The notes beneath the pieces are model-generated. The model was not told the DNA's origin and made no database searches. It saw nothing but the letters and a program-made list of their open reading frames with translations. 64,000 bases of DNA, from the NCBI GenBank assembly GCA_029260495.1, contig JAJDDD010000010.1, positions 62,001-126,000 on the forward strand, read 5' to 3'. The stretch is from Phycisphaerales bacterium. Its GTDB lineage: Bacteria > Planctomycetota > Phycisphaerae > Phycisphaerales > UBA1924. Both the position numbers and the translations under genes were made by a program. Positions 26,956 to 35,186 of the stretch are shown here, piece by piece. The stretch's first letter is position 1. Each line of letters begins with the position of its first letter.

Positions 26956-27920
26956 GAGTCGCCTCCCTGCGGCCCATCAGTGTGAACTGCTGGTTGAGAT
27001 GTTGCTGCGGGAAAGAGCAACTCGACAATCGCGCCGCCCTCCTCAGCGTTGCGGATGCGCACGCCTCCTGCATGCGCATCCATAATTCGATGCACGATCG
27101 CCAGCCCAAGCCCCGTCCCCACCGCCCGCGTGGTGAAGAAGGGGTTGAATGCTCGCTGGATCGCTTCGTTTGAAACGCCAGAACCGGTGTCGCGCACAAT
27201 GATTGCGGTCATTGCTTCGCGCCCGCGCTGCGACGAGGTGCGCGTTCGGTTTTCGATCGCAATGCGCACTTCACGCGGACCTGCCGCTGCGCGATGATGT
27301 TCGTTGATCGCATCGCAGGCGTTGCGAATGACGTTCACGAGCGCCTGATGCACAAGCGCTGAATCACAATGAATGACTGCCTGAGCCTGGATTCCCTGCT
27401 GAACAACTATACGCGCCTCAGCGCTGGTGATTGATTCCGCGCACGCCTCCAGCGCGTGGTTGATCATCTCAATCGCTGAGTTCGATTCTGGTTGAATGCG
27501 AATTTCCCGAGCAAACATGAGCACATCTGACACGACGTGATCAAGCGATTGCACTGCGCGTTTGATTTTCGTCGCGACGACCTGCTCATCTGGGCGATCA
27601 GCCAAATCATCCATGAGCATGGATGCGTACAGTCCGATGGAGCCGAGCGGATTGCGAACTTCGTGGGCGATGCCGGCTGCCATCTCTCCCAAAGCAGCGA
27701 GCTCTCTACTGCGGCGCAGCTCGCGATTTGCCTGGGAAAGCTCGCTTTCAAGACGACTTACTTCGCTGCGCAGAACTTCATGCGTCCCTTGCAATCGGGC
27801 GGTTATTTCGTTGAACTGGGCAAAGAGCTCCGCTAGGTCTGTCTGATTCAAGGCAGGCGCTTCTGCGGAGTTGAAGGAGGTGACCGGGATTGTTGCGAGT
27901 TGAACTGACATGGGCGACAT
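26952..27920 (-). CDS. Soluble histidine kinase, FlrB/FleS-like
   Basis: Sensor kinase of 322 residues without a membrane helix. An N-terminal coiled coil (QLxTHEVLRSEVSRLESEL region) leads into HisKA with phospho-acceptor H86 (GIAHEVRNPLGSI). The HATPase_c domain has the N box around NVIRNACDAI, G1 in VRDTGSGV and the F and G2 boxes (FNPFFTTRAVGTGLGLAI). The cytoplasmic build resembles FlrB/FleS, whose input is the state of basal-body assembly. It directly precedes the FlrC-like regulator and follows the FlgN-like gene, with its ATG touching that gene's stop. ATG codon 4 is an alternative start. Confidence 0.9.
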   Translation of the reverse strand: MSPMSVQLATIPVTSFNSAEAPALNQTDLAELFAQFNEITARLQGTHEVLRSEVSRLESELSQANRELRRSRELAALGEMAAGIAHEVRNPLGSIGLYASMLMDDLADRPDEQVVATKIKRAVQSLDHVVSDVLMFAREIRIQPESNSAIEMINHALEACAESITSAEARIVVQQGIQAQAVIHCDSALVHQALVNVIRNACDAINEHHRAAAGPREVRIAIENRTRTSSQRGREAMTAIIVRDTGSGVSNEAIQRAFNPFFTTRAVGTGLGLAIVHRIMDAHAGGVRIRNAEEGGAIVELLFPAATSQPAVHTDGPQGGDS

Positions 27921-28436
27921 CTATCCTTCCCGATCCTGATATCGAGGCGTCGTCTTTGTCCCTCGTCGCGGGGAGTAGGCAGCCATTGCGGATTTTGCTC
28001 GCGACATCGAGTGCAGTTCGTCAGCGACATTATTCCGACGCTTTTCCAAAGCGGTTCGATCCTCACCATCGCGCTGAGCAATTGTCATGATGAGTTCCGC
28101 GAGGTCGCGCACGCGATCGTTGAATGTTCGCTGTCTACGCGCAGGCAGGTGCTCGATCAACTGCTCCCAGTTCTCCCGGTACGGCACAAAATCCTCTGTA
28201 GCTCGCTGAAAACGATCAAGCATCTCCTGACGTTCCGCGAGAACCTGGAGCAAGCCATCGGAATCGCCTGATTCAATAAGCGATCGCTGGGTCTGGCTGA
28301 GCCGATCAAGGGCATCGACACAGACGCGCTGTTCTTCAAGAATAGCGTCAAGCTTTGGCGCCCAACGATCGGGGTCGTCCATGGCGATCGCGCCGGCGAG
28401 ATTGGCTGATGATCTGTGTGTGGCGTCATTGTTCAT
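27921..28436 (-). CDS. FlgN-like helical protein (candidate export chaperone)
   Basis: A 171-residue, predominantly helical and charged protein without signal or membrane segment. The pattern LDAILEEQRVCVDALDRLSQ, SLIESGDSDGLLQVLAERQE and MLDRFQRATEDF recalls FlgN/FliT export chaperones, which carry a helical hairpin that holds hook-associated proteins. Its place immediately upstream of the flagellar kinase/regulator pair supports a flagellar role. Similarity is at the level of architecture and short motifs only; an unrelated coiled-coil regulator is possible. Confidence 0.55.
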   Translation of the reverse strand: MNNDATHRSSANLAGAIAMDDPDRWAPKLDAILEEQRVCVDALDRLSQTQRSLIESGDSDGLLQVLAERQEMLDRFQRATEDFVPYRENWEQLIEHLPARRQRTFNDRVRDLAELIMTIAQRDGEDRTALEKRRNNVADELHSMSRAKSAMAAYSPRRGTKTTPRYQDREG

Positions 28437-28486
28437 GGTGGTTGCTTTCGCTGCTCATTTCATCGTCATGGGTGAAACATCAACAT

Positions 28487-30988
28487 CTACTCTTCAGAGT
28501 CATTGTGCGCTGCGAGTTGAGCGCTTGATTCAAACCATCGCTCCCAGTGTGACTTCTGCCCAGGATGACTGGGGTCATCAAAGACGGCGTCGGGCAGCTC
28601 ATTCAGGCGCCGCTGGGCTCGCTCGTTGGCGGTCTGGGCCTCTGCCCATGCGCCCTGAGCGACATATGCGTTGACAATCTGCATCATCGCAACGAGCGAA
28701 GCAGGGTCGTCGGCATAGCGCTGGGCTGCAGCGTCATAGTGCGTAATCGCGGCGTCGTACTCACCAAGGTCAAAGGCGCAATCGGCCATGAAGAAGAGCG
28801 CGTTGCGTTGATACAGTTGTTCAAGAGGAGAAAGTGAGCTCTGCGTTCGCGCGTCAAGAAACGCGTGCATTTCGTCATAAAGCGCGGCGGCCCGTCGCAG
28901 GCGAGAATTCCGTTCAGCCATCAACTCGCGCCGGCGCCCCTCGGGCATTGCTTCCTGCAATGTGCGGTCCATCTCGACAGCGCTCAAACGATGGGCCTCG
29001 GCGAGGCGAAATTTCACCTTGGCGATCTCAACATCATCCGGGAAGCGGCGAACAGCTTCATCCAGGCGACGAATCGCATCTTCGTACCTGTCCGCGCGAA
29101 GAAGCAGTCGGCCCAGCTCAAAGAGGGCGTTACGAAACTCCGGAGTTTCAGGAGAAAGACGCAGCCGGCCATCGACAATCATGGAAAGCAGCCGTTCAGC
29201 CTCAGCGTCGTTCTCCATGTTGTCATCAAGCAGGTAGGCCTGCGCGAGTTTGAGATAACTTCGACTTCCTTCGGAAGACTTCGGGTTGGTGTCGATCAAG
29301 TCCTTGAAGAACTGGGCCGCCAGTGCGTGTTCGTTGTTGGCCATGTGCGCCATGCCGATTCGAAAGAGCGCGAGCGGATGACGTGGGTCATCCGCATGAC
29401 CTGATGCGAACTCGTTGTACGCTTCGATCGCGCGGTCAGTTTCCCCTGCGAAATCAAAATCTTCACCCGCTTTCCAAAGTGAGTTTGCCTGGCTGGCGGG
29501 ATCCTCAAGAATAATTGCTCGGGCATGCTGGATGTAGTAATCGCCTGCCTGCGCGAAGTACGCGCGCCCTTCAGCCCGTGTGACCTGATCAATCAAGCTG
29601 AGATCAATATCGCCTGTATTCGTGTCGCGCGCGGGAGCGATGAGATCGTTAGCGAGCGCCTCAAGCGTGCGCGCCAGCATAAGATAGACGCCTGCGGTGA
29701 CGTCTTCACCCTGAAGTGACTCCAGAATTCGGACGTAGCGCAAGGCGTTGTCATAATCAGCGCGAACGAATCGCTCCTGATGTTGCAACGCGAGACTCGA
29801 CGCCAGGCTTTCCTTCGTCACGGACCCACGCCGGGTGCGAAGTGGCAACTGCTCAGCGAGCGTTTGATAGGCAGAGAGTGAGGCTGTCGCATTTCCCAGA
29901 GCGGCTTCCACCTCGGCGAGCCCGAGCATCGCCGGAAGCTCTGCGCCTGTAGCAGGATAATCGTTGACGACGATGGTGAAGGAATCGCGGGCTTCCTGAA
30001 GATCGCCAGCCATCTGGCGCATTCGGCCTTGCAACGCGAAGGCGGCGCCGCGTGTTGGATCAGTTTCCGGAAATTCATCGAGCGCGCGATGGAGTTGCCG
30101 CTCAGCGTCTTCGAATCGCCCCATTTCAAAGTACGCGCGAGCGAGGTAGAGATAAATCTCCCCACCGGTTGATCCGCTGAGGCGCTGGGTCTTCCCGTGG
30201 CGCTGGATCGCTCGAAGCATATGCGTGAGCGCCTCTTCGGGCTCGCCTGAATCCAGGCGGAGCTGCGCCTGCCTGGCGATCATCCACAGGCGATCGTCAT
30301 CAGAGAGCGTTGGGGCAGCGGCAAGCTCGGAGAGCAGGTCAAGCGTGAACTGCACCCGCACGCCCTCTGCTTCAAGACTGCGCATCACCATCCGTTTGAG
30401 CAGCGAGCGCTTCCACTCCTCTTGAGATTCTGGAAGGTCATCCAGCCATCGTCTGGCTTCATCGAACCGCCCGAGTGAGATGAGCGTGTCCGCGTACGCT
30501 GACTGCTGAGCGGGTGAGAGTTGAGCGAGCAGCTTCTCAGCTTCGTCATACTCGGCCAGCACCGCGAGATGGTTGTCGCGCACATCGAGTCCCTGCTCAA
30601 CCTGCGCTCTGTAAATTGTGTCGCCGCGAAGCAGATGGAAACGACGCCTGTCCTCTCGCGTCGCCTCCTTATCAACGAGATGAGGGAGGATCTCATTGTT
30701 GAGCTTGGCGAGCGACTCATCAAATCGCGCGCCCTCGATGAGCAACGCGACATCATCCATCGCGGCGTCGAAGTCAGGCCCCGGCGCCGATGCTGAGGAC
30801 ATGACAACGCCCATCGCGAGCAGCAGAAGGCCACCGCCGAGCGTGGGAATTTGCCAGAGTTCGCGCCAAGATTGTTTTTCCGGCGTCTTTTCCTCCGTGT
30901 CGTCGCCATTCTCAGCGCGCGACGACTCTTCCTCCCCCTCATTGAGGGACTCGGCGGAATTTTCCGGATCGGCGTCGTCCTTGGGCAC
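28487..30988 (-). CDS. Large TPR-repeat membrane-anchored protein
   Basis: An 833-residue protein. The acidic N-terminus (residues 1-40) is followed by one transmembrane helix (about 48-67, IPTLGGGLLLLAMGVVMSSA) and then roughly 750 residues of tetratricopeptide-like helices. Examples are LYLARAYFEMGRFEDAERQL, LGRLLLRADRYEDAIRRLDE and FDLGEYDAAITHYDAAAQRY. The N-in topology would put the TPR superhelix outside the inner membrane. TPR proteins scaffold complexes; no enzymatic motif is seen. It precedes the FlgN-like gene by 50 bases and could belong to the flagellar transcript or to the envelope genes upstream. No specific function can be given. Confidence 0.8.
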   Translation of the reverse strand: MPKDDADPENSAESLNEGEEESSRAENGDDTEEKTPEKQSWRELWQIPTLGGGLLLLAMGVVMSSASAPGPDFDAAMDDVALLIEGARFDESLAKLNNEILPHLVDKEATREDRRRFHLLRGDTIYRAQVEQGLDVRDNHLAVLAEYDEAEKLLAQLSPAQQSAYADTLISLGRFDEARRWLDDLPESQEEWKRSLLKRMVMRSLEAEGVRVQFTLDLLSELAAAPTLSDDDRLWMIARQAQLRLDSGEPEEALTHMLRAIQRHGKTQRLSGSTGGEIYLYLARAYFEMGRFEDAERQLHRALDEFPETDPTRGAAFALQGRMRQMAGDLQEARDSFTIVVNDYPATGAELPAMLGLAEVEAALGNATASLSAYQTLAEQLPLRTRRGSVTKESLASSLALQHQERFVRADYDNALRYVRILESLQGEDVTAGVYLMLARTLEALANDLIAPARDTNTGDIDLSLIDQVTRAEGRAYFAQAGDYYIQHARAIILEDPASQANSLWKAGEDFDFAGETDRAIEAYNEFASGHADDPRHPLALFRIGMAHMANNEHALAAQFFKDLIDTNPKSSEGSRSYLKLAQAYLLDDNMENDAEAERLLSMIVDGRLRLSPETPEFRNALFELGRLLLRADRYEDAIRRLDEAVRRFPDDVEIAKVKFRLAEAHRLSAVEMDRTLQEAMPEGRRRELMAERNSRLRRAAALYDEMHAFLDARTQSSLSPLEQLYQRNALFFMADCAFDLGEYDAAITHYDAAAQRYADDPASLVAMMQIVNAYVAQGAWAEAQTANERAQRRLNELPDAVFDDPSHPGQKSHWERWFESSAQLAAHNDSEE

Positions 30989-31112
30989 GTCAGTAGCGTC
31001 CTTGCTGCTTCAGTAGGCGATTCTTGCGCGGTGGTGTTATCGGGCGACTGGCTCACTGTGCTGCAACCAAACGCGCAGATTCTGCCGAGATTATCGCACG
31101 ACGATCCGCTAC

Positions 31113-32759
31113 CTACTCTGACTGGGCTGATTCATCATTGCTCGCTGGCGGTGTCTTCCTGATGACCAGCGTGCCCGCGACAATGTCGCCCGCATGCCGT
31201 CGATTTGGATCAACAACGACAAAGAGCGTGATCGGCGGCGCGACAGCCTTAATGACGGTGCGCGACAGCGCCTGCCAGGGTGTGGGACGCCCGCCCGCGA
31301 TCGAGACGGTTTGCAAACCGAGCAGCGCTTTCCCCAGTGTTCGCCCCGCGAGCGCCTCACCCGCTGCCGAGTGAGCTGCGTAGATTCCGATGGCTGTGAG
31401 CAAGGGCCAGATACCCCCCGCCGCCGGGGATTGCAGTGGAAACGCTAACAGTTCCAGCGCGCTCACACCCCAGATCGCCTGGGCTCCAAAAAGGGCTGGA
31501 GCGATGTCAATGAGGGCGGCGAACAAACGCTGGCCGGGTTCAGCCATCGCGGCGCCTTGCGGGAGGTCGATCGCCTGTCGCGACGCTGCTTCGGGCTTGA
31601 GAAGAAAGACGAGGATCGTCAGCACGACCGCACTGAGCAGGATGCCGAGAAACTGAATGTCCTCAAGAGGGAGCAGCGTTGGAACGGCTCCGAAATCGTC
31701 ATAAAAGATGCGCCCGGTGATCGCGGAGACGATGATCAGGTGCGGGCGGGCTTCCTCCGCCTCACGCCACGCGAGGCAGATTTTTTCCCCCACGCTGAAA
31801 ATGACGGCGTCCTGAGGCGCGTTCTCAATGCGCGCGACCGCCACATGTCCGCTGTCAGCAATCAGGGAGAGCGAAACGCTTGCATCAGTTCGGGAAGCAG
31901 CCAACAGCCGGTCGCCTGCAGAGATGAGCTGCTCTTCCGGGGTTAGTGACGCAACGTCACGCCGAGTCCACTTAACTTCATGGCGAGGCTGAACAATGAT
32001 CGCTTCTTCATCCGTTTCTACGCTTGCTGATTCTGTGCCAGACTGTTGCTCAACTGGCGCGGGCGCTACCCGGTCTGCCTGCCAAAGAAGTGCTGTTTGA
32101 GCATCGTCGCGAACGAGCAGAGCGAAACCGTCGCCGACTGCGAGCAGTTCAAGATGATCGACAGCGCCCTTGATGCTTTTCGGCAGATCAATGACAGTCC
32201 AATCAACGCCCCACAACGCTGAAAGCGAAATCGCGCCGCCTTCATCACGCTGTAGAGCGACCAAACCCCACCGTGTGTCCACAAAACCGATCAACTCGCC
32301 CTGAACCGGCAGCGACGGCTCAACGGTAAACCGGCCCTCGGGCTCATATATATAAAAACCAGGCGCCGGAGCTGGTGTCGCGGTGAGTGAACGAACCGAA
32401 GCAAGCGATCCGCCGCTGACAGCCCCTTCCTTGCGTTCGCGCGGCGCAAACACCATGCTGACCCGATCACCCCAGGCAGCGAGCGCCATTGGCAGCTCCG
32501 GCAAGCTGCGCGCGGGGATCGCCAACCCCGGCGAAACGCCGTCGCCCGGTATGTGAAGCAGCTTCCCGGCCGGCGCCGCAGCGTTGACCGCGTCACTCTC
32601 CATAACAAGCCACCCGGAGTGGCTCTGGCCCGCGCCGAAGAGAACACTCGCTGCGGTCAATGTCTGAGCGCTGCCAACAATGAATGCCGTCATGATGAGC
32701 GCGCGAAGCGCCTTCGCCGCCCAAGCCGGCGCTGAATGGCTGCTCATCGCTCGCGCCAT
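31113..32759 (-). CDS. RDD-domain membrane protein with exported N-terminal domain
   Basis: A 548-residue protein. A hydrophobic N-terminal segment (LRALIMTAFIVGSAQTLTAA) looks like a signal peptide or anchor. About 320 residues rich in beta strands follow, perhaps a propeller-like sensor domain (VDTRWGLVALQRDEGG, LLAVGDGFALLVRDD). One membrane helix (LGILLSAVVLTILVFLL) leads to a C-terminal RDD domain with PGQRLFAALIDI, GRTLGKALLGLQTVS and VDPNRRHAGDIVAGTLV. RDD domains are three-helix membrane modules of mostly unknown function. The gene overlaps the preceding lipoprotein gene by 16 bases (M1) or about 4 (M5), so translation is coupled. Confidence 0.8.
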   Translation of the reverse strand: MARAMSSHSAPAWAAKALRALIMTAFIVGSAQTLTAASVLFGAGQSHSGWLVMESDAVNAAAPAGKLLHIPGDGVSPGLAIPARSLPELPMALAAWGDRVSMVFAPRERKEGAVSGGSLASVRSLTATPAPAPGFYIYEPEGRFTVEPSLPVQGELIGFVDTRWGLVALQRDEGGAISLSALWGVDWTVIDLPKSIKGAVDHLELLAVGDGFALLVRDDAQTALLWQADRVAPAPVEQQSGTESASVETDEEAIIVQPRHEVKWTRRDVASLTPEEQLISAGDRLLAASRTDASVSLSLIADSGHVAVARIENAPQDAVIFSVGEKICLAWREAEEARPHLIIVSAITGRIFYDDFGAVPTLLPLEDIQFLGILLSAVVLTILVFLLKPEAASRQAIDLPQGAAMAEPGQRLFAALIDIAPALFGAQAIWGVSALELLAFPLQSPAAGGIWPLLTAIGIYAAHSAAGEALAGRTLGKALLGLQTVSIAGGRPTPWQALSRTVIKAVAPPITLFVVVDPNRRHAGDIVAGTLVIRKTPPASNDESAQSE

Positions 32760-33715
32760 CCATCTACTCCTGATCCAACGTCAGCCAGTGCAGGCTGTGG
32801 GCAGGCGGCGTCGAGCACAACGACCTCCGCAGGCCGATGCGCTTGCCGTAATGATTCAAATGAAAATGCAGCGCCGGGAATTTGATCACCCCGACGCCTG
32901 CCATCCGTCATGACAGGCAGCGAAATGCGCAGCTCCCCCTCCTGGCCCGGCTGGGTGATGGTGACGCGCGAGGCTGCATATGGAAAAAATCCACCGACAT
33001 TGCGCAGTTCAACCGGAGCGTAATCTTCAAGTTTGCTCATGACGATGATCTGGCGCGTGTGCGCATCAAGAATCTTGATCCACACAGGCTGGTGGTTTTC
33101 CGGATCGAGAAAGCTCTGCACAAATCCCGTGTGTCCGGGCCGTTCGATCACAAGGTACTTCCCGTCCCGCGTCCAGCCTGTGCGCCCGCCAGTTGTTCGC
33201 ACAGGTAGAGACGTGACGCCCATGAGTTCGATCACATCGCGCGGGTAGGCTGGAAGTCCAACGGGTTCGGCGCACGCGCTGCCGAGATTGGCGTGCCGGC
33301 CCACAAACGCCCGGCCTGCATCCTCCAACTCAAACCACCAGAACCGCTCGCTGTCACACCCGAGCCAGAAGAGGGTCTGCGAAAGTTTACCCACACTCAG
33401 TGCAAGTCGATCCGGCGCCAGCAGTTGAACATGCCCTTCACCCTGCTCGTCTCGCAGATTTCCATCTTCATCCGCGTAGCGCAGACGCACGACCGCTGAC
33501 GCCCAGAGTCGCGGAATCCGCTCTGTCCGCCGGTTGTATTCTTGCACAACTTCGGCGTAGCTCGGCGCCGTCCCACGATCGACGGGCGCCGGACCTGCGC
33601 CAACGCCATCCGTCGCACAGCCCGTGATTACAGACCCCAACCCCACTAAAAAAATTATCGAAAACAAACGAGCAAGCCGCTGAATGCCGCCCGTATTCTT
33701 CTGACTTATTCTCAC
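32744..33715 (-). CDS. Putative lipoprotein, LolA-like fold possible
   Basis: A 323-residue lipoprotein. The signal sequence ends in a lipobox (LGSVITGC, Cys near residue 32). The mature part begins with a helix (YAEVVQEYNRRTERI) and a series of beta strands (LWASAVVRLRYADEDGNL, RLALSVGKLSQTLFWLGCDS, VWIKILDAHTRQIIVMSKLE). Start, length and strand pattern suggest a LolA/DUF4292-like half-barrel, but I cannot confirm homology. It overlaps the upstream 33712-34233 gene by four bases and the downstream RDD gene by 16. These three are therefore a tight operon, probably acting together in the envelope. Confidence 0.7.
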   Translation of the reverse strand: MRISQKNTGGIQRLARLFSIIFLVGLGSVITGCATDGVGAGPAPVDRGTAPSYAEVVQEYNRRTERIPRLWASAVVRLRYADEDGNLRDEQGEGHVQLLAPDRLALSVGKLSQTLFWLGCDSERFWWFELEDAGRAFVGRHANLGSACAEPVGLPAYPRDVIELMGVTSLPVRTTGGRTGWTRDGKYLVIERPGHTGFVQSFLDPENHQPVWIKILDAHTRQIIVMSKLEDYAPVELRNVGGFFPYAASRVTITQPGQEGELRISLPVMTDGRRRGDQIPGAAFSFESLRQAHRPAEVVVLDAACPQPALADVGSGVDGWRER

Positions 33716-34233
33716 GCCGCCCCCCTCAGGGCCATATCAAGCTGCTCGGTGACATCGGCGATGGTGACTTCATCCAGATCGGGATCGACCACCTCGATGC
33801 AGGCCGCATCCGGATCCCAGCCATCTGGGCCGCGCGTCTGGACGAGCAACACGTTCACATCATCACGTTGGAGGGTGCTCTTGTGTCGAAGAATCCTTTT
33901 ACGAATCAGGATCAGCGCCAGGATGAATCGGAATGCCACCCGGCGTCGCTCGCTGACGCCTTCAAGCTGTTCGAACAGATCGAGCAACGCAGTGTCGTCA
34001 ATCAGCGGGTCTGGCTTCGCGTCCGGATGCAGCACGACATAACGCCAAAATCCAAAGAGTCGCCCCGGTCGCGAGCCTTTGTTCCAACCCTCTTCGGAAT
34101 AATCGAGTCGCTCCAGCTCGGCGCCGTCGTCTACCAACGCTGCGACTGCACAATCCCCGGGCTCGAGCGGCTCGCCTGTGGCGGCGCAACGCCCCGTCCC
34201 GCGCGGCACTGAGAACGAGTCAGCTTGAAGCAT
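33712..34233 (-). CDS. Conserved hypothetical protein, planctomycete-type
   Basis: A 173-residue soluble protein starting with a Cys-containing motif (SVPRGTGRCAATGEPLEPGD). It continues with LDYSEEGWNKGSRPGRLFGFWRYVV and a C-terminal half with a helical region (FRFILALILIRKRILRHKST) and acidic strands. From memory, proteins with this N-terminal pattern (a Cys-x-TG-x-x-L-x-PG element, then an aromatic motif) recur in planctomycete genomes. Function is unknown. It is coupled by a four-base overlap to the lipoprotein gene. Confidence 0.7.
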   Translation of the reverse strand: MLQADSFSVPRGTGRCAATGEPLEPGDCAVAALVDDGAELERLDYSEEGWNKGSRPGRLFGFWRYVVLHPDAKPDPLIDDTALLDLFEQLEGVSERRRVAFRFILALILIRKRILRHKSTLQRDDVNVLLVQTRGPDGWDPDAACIEVVDPDLDEVTIADVTEQLDMALRGAA

Positions 34234-34310
34234 GGGGCAAGTCTAGCAGGCTGCGAGCAGTTGTGGCTGCGCGGTGAACGTGCAAACTCATTCAAACCGG
34301 CTCAGACTGA

Positions 34311-34526
34311 TTAGTTGGTTCTGAACATGCGCTGCGATGTGCCGCCCGAGCCAATGCGCGCATGAACCGGGGCTCCACACCGCGGGCACCGCCCCACATA
34401 CATCGTCCCCGCCTGATTCCGGTGGATGCGAGCGTAGACCGAGCAGCACGAAAACCACACGCCGAGCCATGGACGCTGGCCCGATGCCTGATCGCTCTGA
34501 TTTGCAGGACGTTCGCGATTCATCAT
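34311..34526 (-). CDS. Small zinc-ribbon-like protein, planctomycete-type
   Basis: About 71 residues from the ATG at 34526 (34523 is the alternative). The core WLGVWFSCCSVYARIHRNQAG followed by GRCPRCGAPVHARIG and GGTSQRMFRTN carries a CxxC (CPRC) and an earlier CC pair, so a zinc-binding fold is likely. I recall near-identical small proteins in planctomycetes; no function is known. The start lies inside the end of the cyclodeaminase-family gene upstream, a 24-base overlap. Confidence 0.75.
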   Translation of the reverse strand: MMNRERPANQSDQASGQRPWLGVWFSCCSVYARIHRNQAGTMYVGRCPRCGAPVHARIGSGGTSQRMFRTN

Positions 34527-34548
34527 GGCGAAGATCGGCGTGCTCGCG

Positions 34549-35184
34549 TCAGGAGCTTGAGTCCGCCTGGGTGGCGCAGGCATCCCGGATCTCTCGCGCT
34601 AGAGTGACTGCTCGTCGGCAGGCGTCACGACTTGAGCTTGTTATGGCGTCCGCTTCAGCGACGTGCGAAGACTCAGCGAGCAGCGAGGCGTTGACCAGCA
34701 CGTTCTCAATCGCTGCCTCCGCCGCCACGCCCCCCAGCGATGCGGCTATCGCCAGATCGCTCGCCAGCCGGTGTGAGGTTCTGGCTGGCAGCTGCGCGAG
34801 TAAGACCAGAAGCTCATGGCTCACATCAAGAAGCCTCGCGGGAACGTTCATGGCGCCAAAGGCTGCGCCCGCCATCCGCTCCTCCTGAGTTGGGTCGTCC
34901 GCGTTGATCTTCATCGCGTCTGAAAGAGTCGCATAGGCAACGGCATCTTCATCGGCCAGCGACACAAAGAGAGCACGAAGGTCTTTCAGACTTTCTTCCG
35001 CCTGTCGCAGCGATTCTTCGTGCTGCGCGAGTTGCTTCTTGCCAATGGAGTATCGCACGACCATCAGCGCAAGCGACGCTGCCATCGCTGCTGCCAATCC
35101 CGCGACGGCGCCCCCGCCGGGCGTCGGCGTCCGAGCGGAAAGATCATCGAGCAGTTGTTGAACCGTTCGCGTCGCTAGAGACAT
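34549..35184 (-). CDS. Cyclodeaminase/cyclohydrolase family protein (FTCD_C)
   Basis: A 211-residue all-helical protein of the formiminotransferase-cyclodeaminase C-terminal family, acting on one-carbon tetrahydrofolate derivatives. Signatures are LLDDLSARTPTPGGGAVAGL and MVVRYSIGKKQL near the N-terminus, a central DEDAVAYATL segment, and LASDLAIAASLGGVAAEAAI near the C-terminus. As a free-standing domain it could be a methenyl-THF cyclohydrolase (FchA-like) or formimino-THF cyclodeaminase. No other folate or histidine-degradation gene lies nearby. It starts two bases after the TgpA-like gene stops. Confidence 0.85.
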   Translation of the reverse strand: MSLATRTVQQLLDDLSARTPTPGGGAVAGLAAAMAASLALMVVRYSIGKKQLAQHEESLRQAEESLKDLRALFVSLADEDAVAYATLSDAMKINADDPTQEERMAGAAFGAMNVPARLLDVSHELLVLLAQLPARTSHRLASDLAIAASLGGVAAEAAIENVLVNASLLAESSHVAEADAITSSSRDACRRAVTLAREIRDACATQADSSS

Positions 35185-35186
35185 TT

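Noticed and set aside
31060-31090. Sigma-54-like GG-N10-GC element upstream of the TPR gene
   Set aside because: Only the GG and GC dinucleotides match; flanking bases do not fit TGGCAC/TTGC, so it is no better than chance.
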